DNA from: a virus
Strand: one strand, 5' to 3'
DNA length: 60,650 nt
Virus record (IMG/VR): IMGVR_UViG_3300030114_000010
Span: 1 to 60,650 of that record
The position numbers were made by a program, and so were the translations under genes. Below the pieces are notes generated by a model that saw only the letters and a program-made list of their open reading frames with translations, did no database searches and was not told the DNA's origin. Positions within the stretch are counted from its first letter, which is position 1. The number at the start of each line of letters is the position of its first letter. Below, one piece after another: positions 42,017-49,617 of this stretch.

Positions 42017-44179
42017 ATGATAGAAAAGGTTATAAAAAGAGATGGGAGAAGAACAAAATTTTCAGAAAGGAGAATAAGAGAAGCTATTTCTGAAGCTATG
42101 AGAAATTGCGGTGCCAGTACTTATAATGTTATAGGACAAGTTACTGAAGCATGCATTAACGCAATCAATGTTAATTTTGATGAAGCTTCATATCCTAAAG
42201 TTGAAGAAATCCAAGATGTAATTATTGGAGTGCTTAAGGAAATGGAATTGGGGAATGTAGCGGAACATTTTGAGGAATACAGACAAGACAGAACTAAGGT
42301 TAGAGAAATTAAATCAGATGTAATGCAAGCAATTAAAAAGATTGGTGAAGAAACCACTAGAGATAATGCTAATGTAGGAAATAATTTCAGTGCTAAATTA
42401 CTTCAAATAGCCTCTGTAGCAAACAAATATTTTAACCTAGCAAATATGCCCAAAGAACATTCAAAGGCACATGAGCGAGGTGATATCCATATACATGACG
42501 TAGATAGTTTCAATCTTACTATTAATTGTCTTCATATTGATACTAGGAGAAAATTAGCGGAAGGATTTAATACTGGATATGGGACAATAAGATCACCTAA
42601 GAGTATTGAAGCTGCTGGAGAATTATCATGTATTCTTCTTCAATCAACTCAGAATGATATGTTTGGTGGTCAAAGTCATGTTAATTTCGATAATGATATG
42701 GCGCCATTTGTAGGAGAAACTAGAAAAAAATATGAGATTGAGGAAATAAATAATTTCATTCACTATAGTCCTAATTTAATGAGAGAGAATTTAGTTATAA
42801 ATGATTTTTCCGCGTTTGATCAAAAACTTATAAAAGATAATGTGGAGAAGAGAGTTAAAAAATCAGTTCGCCAAGCCATGCAAGGTGTATGCTACAACCT
42901 AAACACAATGCATTCTCGTGCAGGAAGCCAAGTTCCATTCTCATCAATTAATATTGGTATTCCTAAGAATGAAGATGCAGCATTAGTATGTCAAATGTTC
43001 CTTGAAGAATATGACAAGGGCATGGGCAAGGGAGAACAAATGATTTTCCCGAATATTTGTTTCAGAACAAAGAAAGGTGTAAATACAGAAGAAAATGATC
43101 CTTACAGATATCTATATGATTTAGCTGTCAAAGTTGCAGCTCACAGAATGAATCCTACATTTAGAAATTTAGATAATTCTATGGACCTTTCTTATTACAT
43201 TAGAGGTATATTGGCAGCACAGATGGGTTGTAGAACAAATGTAATGGCAAACAGAAATGGAGAAGATGGTCCTGAAGCTAGAGGAAATATAGCTCCATGT
43301 TCAATGAATATGGTTAGGTTAGGAATAGAAGCCAAAAGTAATTGGGATAAATTCTTCAAGTCACTAGATAAATTAATGATACTATCAAAAGAGGAATTAT
43401 TGTACAGATATGACGTACTTAAGAAATTAAGAATAAAAGATTTACCTTTCGTCGCAGGCCAAAAACTCGTAAAAGGTTCAGAGGGGTTAGGTCCTGAAGA
43501 CAGTATTGAACCAATATTAAAACAAGGAACATGGGGAATAGGATTCATAGGTCTTGCAGAAACACTTATCGCTATGATGGGAGTTCATCATGGAGAATCA
43601 GAAGAAGCTTATGAAAAAGCAAAAGAAATCATGAATTTTATGAGTGACAGAGTTGAAGCGTTTGGAGATGAAACAGGCTTAAACTTTTCTCTATATGCAA
43701 CTCCAGCTGAGGGATTAAGCGGAAGATTCACTGAAATGGATTTGAAAAGATATGGAGAAATAAAGAATGTAACTGATAGGGGATTCTACACTAATAGTTT
43801 TCACATTCCAGTTTACTACAATATTTCAGCACTTAAGAAAGCTGATTTAGAAGCTCCATTTCATAAATTATGTACTGGTGGAATGATAAGTTACTTTGAG
43901 ATCGATGGTGGCGATACAGAAACTAGAGAACGATATATTCATAGACATTTAAAATATTGTAGAGAGAATACCAATATAGTGTATGTTGCTTATAATTTCA
44001 GGATAAGGTATTGCAAAGATTGTGGCACAGAAGCAACTATGGATATGACAACTTGCCCTAATTGTGGAGGAAATCATTTTCAAGGAATATCTAGAGTTAC
44101 AGGATATTTAAGTTTAGATGAAAGATTTGGGTATGGAAAAGAAAGAGAGAGAGAATCAAGAATAGTCCATGAAATATAG
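42017..44179 (+). CDS. nrdD: Anaerobic ribonucleoside-triphosphate reductase, large subunit
   Basis: 720 residues from the ATG at 42017 (GGGAGG seven bases upstream; an in-frame TTG at 41999 precedes the RBS). The ATP-cone starts MIEKVIKRDGRRTKFSERRI. The active-site region includes HIHDVDSFNLTINCLHID and GQSHVNFDNDMAPFVGETR. Near the C-terminus are the structural zinc Cys pairs (YCKDCGTEATMDMTTCPNC) and the glycyl-radical loop RVTGYLS with Gly near residue 696. It converts NTPs to dNTPs without oxygen, using formate. The activase nrdG is 1.5 kb downstream. It indicates an anaerobic host. Confidence 0.96.
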   Translation: MIEKVIKRDGRRTKFSERRIREAISEAMRNCGASTYNVIGQVTEACINAINVNFDEASYPKVEEIQDVIIGVLKEMELGNVAEHFEEYRQDRTKVREIKSDVMQAIKKIGEETTRDNANVGNNFSAKLLQIASVANKYFNLANMPKEHSKAHERGDIHIHDVDSFNLTINCLHIDTRRKLAEGFNTGYGTIRSPKSIEAAGELSCILLQSTQNDMFGGQSHVNFDNDMAPFVGETRKKYEIEEINNFIHYSPNLMRENLVINDFSAFDQKLIKDNVEKRVKKSVRQAMQGVCYNLNTMHSRAGSQVPFSSINIGIPKNEDAALVCQMFLEEYDKGMGKGEQMIFPNICFRTKKGVNTEENDPYRYLYDLAVKVAAHRMNPTFRNLDNSMDLSYYIRGILAAQMGCRTNVMANRNGEDGPEARGNIAPCSMNMVRLGIEAKSNWDKFFKSLDKLMILSKEELLYRYDVLKKLRIKDLPFVAGQKLVKGSEGLGPEDSIEPILKQGTWGIGFIGLAETLIAMMGVHHGESEEAYEKAKEIMNFMSDRVEAFGDETGLNFSLYATPAEGLSGRFTEMDLKRYGEIKNVTDRGFYTNSFHIPVYYNISALKKADLEAPFHKLCTGGMISYFEIDGGDTETRERYIHRHLKYCRENTNIVYVAYNFRIRYCKDCGTEATMDMTTCPNCGGNHFQGISRVTGYLSLDERFGYGKERERESRIVHEI

Positions 44180-44196
44180 ATTAAGGGGTGATGATA

Positions 44197-44352
44197 TTGG
44201 AAGAAATAAAATATGGATATCTAAGGGAACTAGAAATAAAGGATTTAGTAACTAGAAGATTCCATTTTTCAGCTAGATCAGTTATAGTTCCAAATACAAA
44301 AGAAATTAGAACAGATAATACTGAAAAAATAATAAATGAGAGAAAGGAGTAG
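44197..44352 (+). CDS. Small hypothetical protein between nrdD and nrdG
   Basis: 51 residues from a TTG at 44197 following AAGGGGTGATGA; the ATG at 44191 lies too close to the RBS. Sequence starts MEEIKYGYLRELEIKDL and ends NTEKIINERKE. The stop lies two bases before the next ATG. Codon pattern and RBS suggest it is real. Function unknown. Confidence 0.5.
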   Translation: MEEIKYGYLRELEIKDLVTRRFHFSARSVIVPNTKEIRTDNTEKIINERKE

Positions 44353-44354
44353 CT

Positions 44355-44558
44355 ATGTTTGAATTCATTAAGAAAATATTTAAGAAAGTAACACCTGAAA
44401 TAAAATGTAGCACATGCAAAAAATGTAAGAGAATTAAGGAAGGTTGGTATTGTTCGATTCATTATAGTACTCGCAAAAAAGGCTATAATTACTATTCATC
44501 AATATGTGGCAAGCAACGAATAAAAACTAAACCTAGATGGTGTCCATTAATTAAGTAG
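44355..44558 (+). CDS. Small Cys-rich basic protein
   Basis: 67 residues, ATG after AAAGGAG. Four or more Cys in C-x-x-C-x-x-C form (CSTCKKCKRIKEGWYC) plus later Cys (ICGKQ, RWCPL) suggest a zinc-binding knot; 17 Lys/Arg make it very basic. Such proteins are common phage accessory factors. No family recognised. Confidence 0.55.
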   Translation: MFEFIKKIFKKVTPEIKCSTCKKCKRIKEGWYCSIHYSTRKKGYNYYSSICGKQRIKTKPRWCPLIK

Positions 44559-44573
44559 TTGGGAGGAATAGCT

Positions 44574-44804
44574 ATGCTCAATAGAATAGGTAAATTTATT
44601 TATGAAAAAATAGTCAGGAAAGTATTTAAGTATGAACCACTCCCAAACATAAAATTGGAGAGTTCATTAGAATTTCAAGGACATATACTCATGATAGAAT
44701 CTATTTCCATGCATACTGAACTTGGCCAAGGTACAGAAGTTAGTTTCAAATGTAGGGATGATATTCTATTACGATTAAAAAGGAGGATTGACATTGAAAA
44801 TTAA
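44574..44804 (+). CDS. Hypothetical small protein
   Basis: 76 residues from the ATG at 44574 after GGGAGG (44559 start rejected, it includes the RBS). An N-terminal basic amphipathic helix (MLNRIGKFIYEKIVRKVFKY) is followed by a small beta domain (LEFQGHILMIESISMHTELG) and a C-terminal EVSFKCRDDI. The helix could associate with membrane. It overlaps the next gene by eleven bases. Confidence 0.5.
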   Translation: MLNRIGKFIYEKIVRKVFKYEPLPNIKLESSLEFQGHILMIESISMHTELGQGTEVSFKCRDDILLRLKRRIDIEN

Positions 44805-45024
44805 AATTGGAGACCAAATACATGATAGTAAAGATGAGCCTATAATGGTAATCTTGTCTGATAAAGATAAAGAAAATATCAGTAATATGTTAACGGAATG
44901 TCACAAATATGCTTGTTTTCCTGATACCATAAATAAAGAAGAAGCAGTGGAATTTATGGATACAGAGAACCCTAAGAAGATGCGTATCATTCAAGTACCT
45001 CACGATGCTAAGAAAGGAGAGTGA
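44794..45024 (+). CDS. Hypothetical small protein
   Basis: 76 residues from a TTG at 44794 seven bases after AGGAGG. Starts MKIKIGDQIHDSKDEPIMVI; contains LSDKDKENISNML and a C-terminal KMRIIQVPHDAKKGE. The form 'I-x-I-G-D-x-I-H-D-S-K-D-E-P-I-M-V-I-L-S-D' occurs in small phage proteins next to metabolism genes. Function unknown. Confidence 0.55.
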   Translation: MKIKIGDQIHDSKDEPIMVILSDKDKENISNMLTECHKYACFPDTINKEEAVEFMDTENPKKMRIIQVPHDAKKGE

Positions 45025-45031
45025 GCTTGAT

Positions 45032-45289
45032 ATGGCAGAAGCACTCATCGTTGTTATGATAAGAGTAATATCTAGAGTTGATGGATATTGCGTATTCTGG
45101 ATGCTGATAGCATTATCTATTGGAGTGAAGTGTGGAGAAAGTTATTATAAGATGTTTCTAGAATCAAAATATAAAGATAAAGGTACAATTTATATAAACA
45201 AAAAGTCATACAGAATAATAAGTGAAAGCGAGGCTATCGAAAATGATTTACTCAACTTATCTATCAAATCTGAAAAAGATACCAAGTGA
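45032..45289 (+). CDS. Small membrane-associated hypothetical protein
   Basis: 85 residues from the ATG at 45032; AAAGGAG is rather far upstream (about 13 bases). Residues 4-34 are hydrophobic with a break (ALIVVMIRVISR ... CVFWMLIALSIGVKC), giving one or two membrane segments; the rest is polar. It overlaps the DUF488-like gene by 47 bases. Unknown function. Confidence 0.45.
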   Translation: MAEALIVVMIRVISRVDGYCVFWMLIALSIGVKCGESYYKMFLESKYKDKGTIYINKKSYRIISESEAIENDLLNLSIKSEKDTK

Positions 45290-45668
45290 TGCAGTAAAAA
45301 TATTTATTGCAAGGCAAGCGAAGCCAGTAGTAGTGGAATCGCTTAAGAAATATGATTGTTTATGGGCAAAACGTTTTGCTCCAACAGATGAATTAAGAGA
45401 TGAATTTAAAAATAAGGAAATAGAATGGAAAGAATTCGTTGAAAAATATCTAGTAGAACAAGCATATGACATAATGAAAGTAAGTATTCTAAGATTAGGA
45501 TTAATGAAAATAATCGAAGATGCTCATAAAGAAGGAAAAGATATTTATTTCATATGCTATGAAAAAGATCCATTAGAATGTCACAGAACTCCTTGGTGTA
45601 ATTTTATTTCTGTATATTTAAAAACAGAATACAAGGAGGCTGATTTCAGTGAAAGCAAGGATAGCTGA
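45243..45668 (+). CDS. DUF488-like protein
   Basis: 141 residues from the ATG at 45243 (GCGAGG nine bases upstream; a GTG at 45222 lacks an RBS). The C-terminal motif IYFICYEKDPLECHRTPWCN matches the DUF488 signature 'L-L-C-x-E-x-D-P-x-x-C-H-R'. The N-terminus IPSDAVKIFIARQAKP and WAKRFAPTDELRDEF also fit that family. DUF488 proteins have no settled function, though the Cys/His/Arg end suggests catalysis or nucleotide handling. It lies between nrdD and nrdG and overlaps nrdG by 20 bases, so it is probably co-translated. Confidence 0.7.
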   Translation: MIYSTYLSNLKKIPSDAVKIFIARQAKPVVVESLKKYDCLWAKRFAPTDELRDEFKNKEIEWKEFVEKYLVEQAYDIMKVSILRLGLMKIIEDAHKEGKDIYFICYEKDPLECHRTPWCNFISVYLKTEYKEADFSESKDS

Positions 45669-46143
45669 GGAAATAATTCATGAATCTTTAGTGAATGGAG
45701 AAGGAATCAGAGCTACAGTATTTTTTGCTGGTTGTGATAAAGACTGTAAGGGGTGTCATAACAAGGAACTTCAAAATTTCAAAGCAGGTATTTCAAGAGA
45801 AGTTGATGCTATTGTTACTGAAATCCTAGAAAGTAAACCAATGATAGATGGTGTTACTTTGAGTGGTGGAGACCCAATGTGTCAGCAACATGCAGCATTA
45901 GGATTATGTAGAAGATTAAAAGATCATGGGATTAATATATGGCTTTATACTGGAAGAACTTATAATGAACTGATAGGCAACAGTATCTTATCTAATGTCG
46001 ATGTCCTTGTTGATGGCAAATTCGAAGAAGATTTAATGAGTGAAAAGATAAAATATAGAGGTTCTTCTAATCAAAATATAATGTATTTAAAAGAAGGTAT
46101 ACCATATAGGATAATTTCGGGGGAGGAAAATGGATATGAATAG
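45649..46143 (+). CDS. nrdG: Anaerobic ribonucleotide reductase activating protein (radical SAM)
   Basis: 164 residues from a GTG at 45649 (AGGAGG upstream). The radical-SAM cluster motif C29-x3-C33-x2-C36 (GCDKDCKGCHNKELQ) is intact, followed by VTLSGGDPMCQQ, the SAM-binding GGDP. INIWLYTGRTYNEL and VDVLVDGKFEEDL are typical NrdG segments. It produces the glycyl radical in NrdD, using S-adenosylmethionine and an iron-sulfur cluster. It overlaps the flanking genes on both sides, consistent with one operon. Confidence 0.94.
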   Translation: MKARIAEEIIHESLVNGEGIRATVFFAGCDKDCKGCHNKELQNFKAGISREVDAIVTEILESKPMIDGVTLSGGDPMCQQHAALGLCRRLKDHGINIWLYTGRTYNELIGNSILSNVDVLVDGKFEEDLMSEKIKYRGSSNQNIMYLKEGIPYRIISGEENGYE

Positions 46144-46924
46144 ATTTCTTCTTGATATAAATCAAGAGCAATTAATAGAACTAGGAATGTTAATTGATGA
46201 GAATATTAAAAAGATTGAAAATAGTTCAGATAAGAAACTTCACATACTTCAGGGAATAGAGTATGCATTAGTAAGTGCAAAAGTGGTTCCTGAAGAAAGT
46301 CTAGCTGAAAGATATTTCAATGAAAGAGAAGTAAAAATGCCAAATAATACTTTAGGGAAAGCAGTCAACGATGATAATAAGGTCAAATTAAGTATTGCTC
46401 CTCCGGAAACTTTCGAAGGTAAATTTAGTTTTGAATCAGGATATGAAGGTTTATTATCTAGCGAAACCCATTACCATGAATTTACTTACGGCAAGTCGGG
46501 ACAACTCGGAATATTTATCAGATCAAATGTCTCAGCAGTATCTAAGAGCTTATATATATGCAAAGGTGATTTAGATGAATTGCATAATATATTTAATTTA
46601 TTCGAAGAAGATTTGTTTATTTGTAAGCCTAGATTTGATAGATTAGATGAATATGATACCACTACAGAACAAAATTTTTCTCCAGAACCCGGAATAATAG
46701 CTTACAATATGAATATAGCATCCATAAAAACAGGAGGCAGTTATAAAATCAGGATTGTATCAAGAATCAAAAATGAAGAAGATCTTAATCTTGAATTTAT
46801 TTCATTTGAAGTATTCAAGTATAAAGATAATAATTTTGATAGCGAAATGAAATTCAATTACTTTGAGTTTCAAACATTCAAAAACTTTATTAAATTTTGG
46901 CAAGAACATGATTTAGAATTATAA
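46136..46924 (+). CDS. Hypothetical protein
   Basis: 262 residues from the ATG at 46136 (GGGGGAGG nine bases upstream; the ATG at 46130 is possible but very close). An N-terminal helical part (ENIKKIENSSDKKLHILQGI) leads to a beta-rich C-terminal 150 residues with KLSIAPPETFEGKFSFESGYE and CKPRFDRLDEYDTTTEQ. It overlaps nrdG by eight bases. No family recognised and no catalytic signature. Confidence 0.55.
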   Translation: MNRFLLDINQEQLIELGMLIDENIKKIENSSDKKLHILQGIEYALVSAKVVPEESLAERYFNEREVKMPNNTLGKAVNDDNKVKLSIAPPETFEGKFSFESGYEGLLSSETHYHEFTYGKSGQLGIFIRSNVSAVSKSLYICKGDLDELHNIFNLFEEDLFICKPRFDRLDEYDTTTEQNFSPEPGIIAYNMNIASIKTGGSYKIRIVSRIKNEEDLNLEFISFEVFKYKDNNFDSEMKFNYFEFQTFKNFIKFWQEHDLEL

Positions 46925-46939
46925 TAGGGGGAAATTAAA

Positions 46940-47950
46940 ATGGCAAACATAATCGATGGTGGAAAAGGAATCAATGTAAAATTAATTGGTTCAATGGAAA
47001 GAGAAAGCTTTGTAGATATTGCTGCAACGATAACTAGGTCAGAAAAAAGTCTAGATGAGATTGTAAGTATGGACTATAATGAGGACTTGGTTAAAAAGGT
47101 AGTTAGTATGAGCCACTTAGCTACAACAGAATTTGACTACTTTGTTTTTGCAGTTGAGGGTGCAAGCAGAGTGTGTGAAACTCAATTAGTAAGAAAAAGA
47201 ATAGGTGCAGCATACATGATTAAAACTGGTAGGATTGAAAAGGGTGGAAAAAGAAGTTTCGATGTAATTAAACCACCCTCACTAGATGGACTATATGTAT
47301 CAGTTAAATTAAATCCTTCCAAAATACTTATAAATGATCATGAAAATTTAGGAAGAATGATAGGTTTTGATGCACTTACTGAAATAGACCTAACGTACGG
47401 AGATGTTATGGATATATTGGAACAATTCTATAATGGTGGTGTCGATAAAGGATATCCAGAAGAAGATATGAGGTTCGCAAAGCCACAGGGTACAGAATTT
47501 AAATGTCTTATCGCTATGACTGGACATGCCCTACTAGATTGGTTTAAAATCAGATGTTGTAATAATGCTCAATGGGAGATTAAAATTTTAGCTGATAAAA
47601 AATTGGCTCTATGTAAATCTCACTCACCAGCATTATTTTCAAATGCAGGAGCGTCATGTAAAGTCCTTGGTTATTGTCCAGAGAATGGCAGACAATGCGA
47701 GCAATGCAAAGGCAAGATAATGACTCACGAAGAAGTTAAAGTTCTTATAAAGGAGCATATGAAACCTAAATTCGAATTAAACAGTGAATGTTTTTTAGAA
47801 TATACATGTCCTGGCGATGAGCATAAACTAATCTTAACTGGTCAAGATGGACCAACTATATATGCTAGGTGTCCTGAATGTAATAAGTGGTGGGCCATTG
47901 ATGATAGAGATGGTAGTATCATTTTACATAAAGATAGATACACATTCTAA
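46940..47950 (+). CDS. thyX: ThyX-like flavin-dependent thymidylate synthase with zinc-ribbon extension
   Basis: 336 residues, ATG after AGGGGG. The N-terminal 220 residues fit ThyX: SHLATTEFDYFVFAVEGASR, VCETQLVRKRIGAAYM, GYPEEDMRFAKP and RCCNNAQWEIK (the 'R ... A-Q-W-E-I' substrate segment). The ThyX motif R-H-R-x(7,8)-S is altered here to R-K-R-x8-T. About 110 extra C-terminal residues contain several Cys pairs (YCPENGRQCEQCKGK; CPGDEHK; CPECNKWW), giving one or two zinc ribbons not found in standard ThyX. It would methylate dUMP using folate, FAD and NADPH, if active. Neighbour of nrdDG. Confidence 0.75.
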   Translation: MANIIDGGKGINVKLIGSMERESFVDIAATITRSEKSLDEIVSMDYNEDLVKKVVSMSHLATTEFDYFVFAVEGASRVCETQLVRKRIGAAYMIKTGRIEKGGKRSFDVIKPPSLDGLYVSVKLNPSKILINDHENLGRMIGFDALTEIDLTYGDVMDILEQFYNGGVDKGYPEEDMRFAKPQGTEFKCLIAMTGHALLDWFKIRCCNNAQWEIKILADKKLALCKSHSPALFSNAGASCKVLGYCPENGRQCEQCKGKIMTHEEVKVLIKEHMKPKFELNSECFLEYTCPGDEHKLILTGQDGPTIYARCPECNKWWAIDDRDGSIILHKDRYTF

Positions 47951-47951
47951 A

Positions 47952-47992
47952 ATAGAGAGGAGATTTTTACTAAATAAAAATCTCCTCTCTAT
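47952..47992 (+). terminator. Hairpin after the thyX-like gene
   Basis: ATAGAGAGGAGATTTTT, loop ACTAAAT, and exact complement: a 17-bp stem. No T-run follows on the plus strand, so termination is uncertain; it could be a processing site. The next 85 bases to 48077 hold only a three-codon ATG-CTC-AAT-TAA behind a good RBS (AGGGGG), possibly a leader or remnant. Confidence 0.6.
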
Positions 47993-48077
47993 CGATATAT
48001 TAATTTTAGGGGGAATAAACTATGCTCAATTAAATTATAAATCTTCCAAAATTTAAAAGCAAATGAGAGGTACTTAA

Positions 48078-48779
48078 ATGAAAGATAAATTTACTGTCTT
48101 AGTTTTTGACTTATCTAGTGTTTGTGTAGGAGTTATAGCTTCCATTATTGATACAAATACTGGAGACCCAATACTAGTTAAGAGCTGTCCCATAATACCC
48201 AAAAGTTTTAATCCCGAAGAATTAGGATATAAAAAAACTAAGAAAAAATTACTAACCGGAAAAAATGGAGAGTCTATAAATTCATACTATAGACTTGGAG
48301 AAGAGTCTATAAGTAAGGTAGAGAAGAAGAAGAGAGATACTCAAGTAAGAAACAAGAAGAACTCTTTTGTGCTTAAATATATAGGAGAACAAATTACAAA
48401 AATAGTAACAGCCATACAGCCTGATTTAATTGTTGTAGAAAAGAATGAGATATTCAACGGAGTATTAACGTCAGTACTTCTCGGAAAAGTAATGGGAGTA
48501 CTCATTGGTGTTGCGAGTTCAAAGAGTATTGATGTTATTGAATATCCAGTTAAAGAAGTAAGAGGACCTATCGACTTAGTAAAAGTCACTCATGATTTAG
48601 TAGATAATTTAACTGAAAAAGAAATACTTAAAATACCCGATATAACAAAAAGAGCACTCCGAAAATATATGGAAAAGAAATACGGAAAGTATGGATTAGA
48701 GTGTAACACCGATGATGAAAGCGATGCGTGCGTGGTATTCAATTACTGGTTAGAGGAAAAGTTCAAAAGGAGTAGATAG
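48078..48779 (+). CDS. RuvC-like Holliday junction resolvase
   Basis: 233 residues, ATG after GAGAGGT. The RNase-H-fold acidic residues are visible: D11 in VLVFDLSSVCVG, E121 in PDLIVVEKNEIFNG, and D213/D216 in NTDDESDACVVFNYW, matching RuvC-type D ... E ... D-x-x-D. The segment LGKVMGVLIGVASSK is the usual helix after the Glu strand. Phage RuvC-like enzymes resolve junctions before packaging. Length is above classical RuvC (about 170), with a basic insert (KKKRDTQVRNKK). Lies with helicase and other replication genes. Confidence 0.65.
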   Translation: MKDKFTVLVFDLSSVCVGVIASIIDTNTGDPILVKSCPIIPKSFNPEELGYKKTKKKLLTGKNGESINSYYRLGEESISKVEKKKRDTQVRNKKNSFVLKYIGEQITKIVTAIQPDLIVVEKNEIFNGVLTSVLLGKVMGVLIGVASSKSIDVIEYPVKEVRGPIDLVKVTHDLVDNLTEKEILKIPDITKRALRKYMEKKYGKYGLECNTDDESDACVVFNYWLEEKFKRSR

Positions 48780-48785
48780 AGAAAA

Positions 48786-48893
48786 ATGAACCAAGGATAT
48801 AATATTTGCTCAAAATGTCCACGAAAGCATGAGTGCAGAGTTGTATATACTTCATGTGAATATTTTTGGAGCGAGTATAACAAAAAGAAATAA
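48786..48893 (+). CDS. Very small Cys-rich protein
   Basis: 35 residues: MNQGYNICSKCPRKHEC then RVVYTSCEYFW. Four Cys as C-x2-C-x5-C-x6-C suggest one zinc site. An AAGGAG lies about 13 bases before the ATG. The gene begins seven bases after the resolvase stop, so it is probably in the same operon. Too short for a homology call. Confidence 0.5.
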   Translation: MNQGYNICSKCPRKHECRVVYTSCEYFWSEYNKKK

Positions 48894-48913
48894 AATATAG
48901 GGGGACGAGATAT

Positions 48914-49153
48914 ATGCCAAAAAATGTAAGAAACTTTTGGGTAGATGGAGAAATCGATGGATATACAAATAATTTAACTGGTGGACCAAGAAACAAAGAG
49001 GGTGGTATTGATATAACCATCAAGCAAAGAGATAATGGTGCAGTAACAACAGCACTAAAAATTGAGGGGTTCGCTAATGACAAAGGAGAACTGTCATTAA
49101 GAGTAAAAGATAAAGATGATAATTTAGTTTTTGAAAATGATACAAAGAGATAG
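48914..49153 (+). CDS. Conserved-looking small phage protein
   Basis: 79 residues, ATG after AGGGGG. The sequence PKNVRNFWVDGEIDGYTNNL, followed by TGGPRNKEGGIDI, is a compact beta domain. Similar short proteins (W-V/I-D-x-x-I-D-G with a T-G-G-P loop) recur beside phage replication genes. Possibly a ssDNA- or protein-binding accessory; no function assigned. Confidence 0.6.
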   Translation: MPKNVRNFWVDGEIDGYTNNLTGGPRNKEGGIDITIKQRDNGAVTTALKIEGFANDKGELSLRVKDKDDNLVFENDTKR

Positions 49154-49164
49154 GGGGAAGTAAG

Positions 49165-49617
49165 ATGGATAAGAATTTTATTGATTTAATTTATTTTGAA
49201 CAAACTCCTAATTATATGAAAAATGAAATAAAAAAATTATGGAATCCACAAGTAGGAGATTTGTTTTGCACAAACAAAGATAATTTGCATGTAGTTCTTT
49301 CATATACAAATAAATTCATATTAACATGGTGTGGTGACAATATAAGAAAAGATAATTGTATGCCATTATTAAATGAGACACAGTTAATAAGCTTTATCCG
49401 AAATAAATTTCATGCAGTTGCTGATGTAACTTATGTAGATAGAGACTCATCCACTGGATTGTTCGAAATTGGCTTTGATTTATTCGAAATTAATTCAAGA
49501 GATGGAATATCAACAATGATAGTAAGTCATACATTTAAGGTTGAAAATACTCTTATGGGCTATTGGTTATTAATACAGAAGATGCTGGAGGAGGAAGATA
49601 GATGTCAAGAAAAATAA
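49165..49617 (+). CDS. Hypothetical protein
   Basis: 150 residues, ATG after AGGGGGAAG. Mixed alpha/beta, with WNPQVGDLFCTNKDNLHVVL and FHAVADVTYVDRDSSTG. It overlaps the helicase start by sixteen bases. The segment 'W-x-P-x-x-G-D-x-F' is common in small phage hypothetical proteins. Not recognised further. Confidence 0.55.
   Translation: MDKNFIDLIYFEQTPNYMKNEIKKLWNPQVGDLFCTNKDNLHVVLSYTNKFILTWCGDNIRKDNCMPLLNETQLISFIRNKFHAVADVTYVDRDSSTGLFEIGFDLFEINSRDGISTMIVSHTFKVENTLMGYWLLIQKMLEEEDRCQEK

Noticed and set aside
48021-48032. Mini-ORF ATG-CTC-AAT-TAA after a good RBS
   Set aside because: Only three codons; noted as a possible leader or decayed gene start but not called as a gene.
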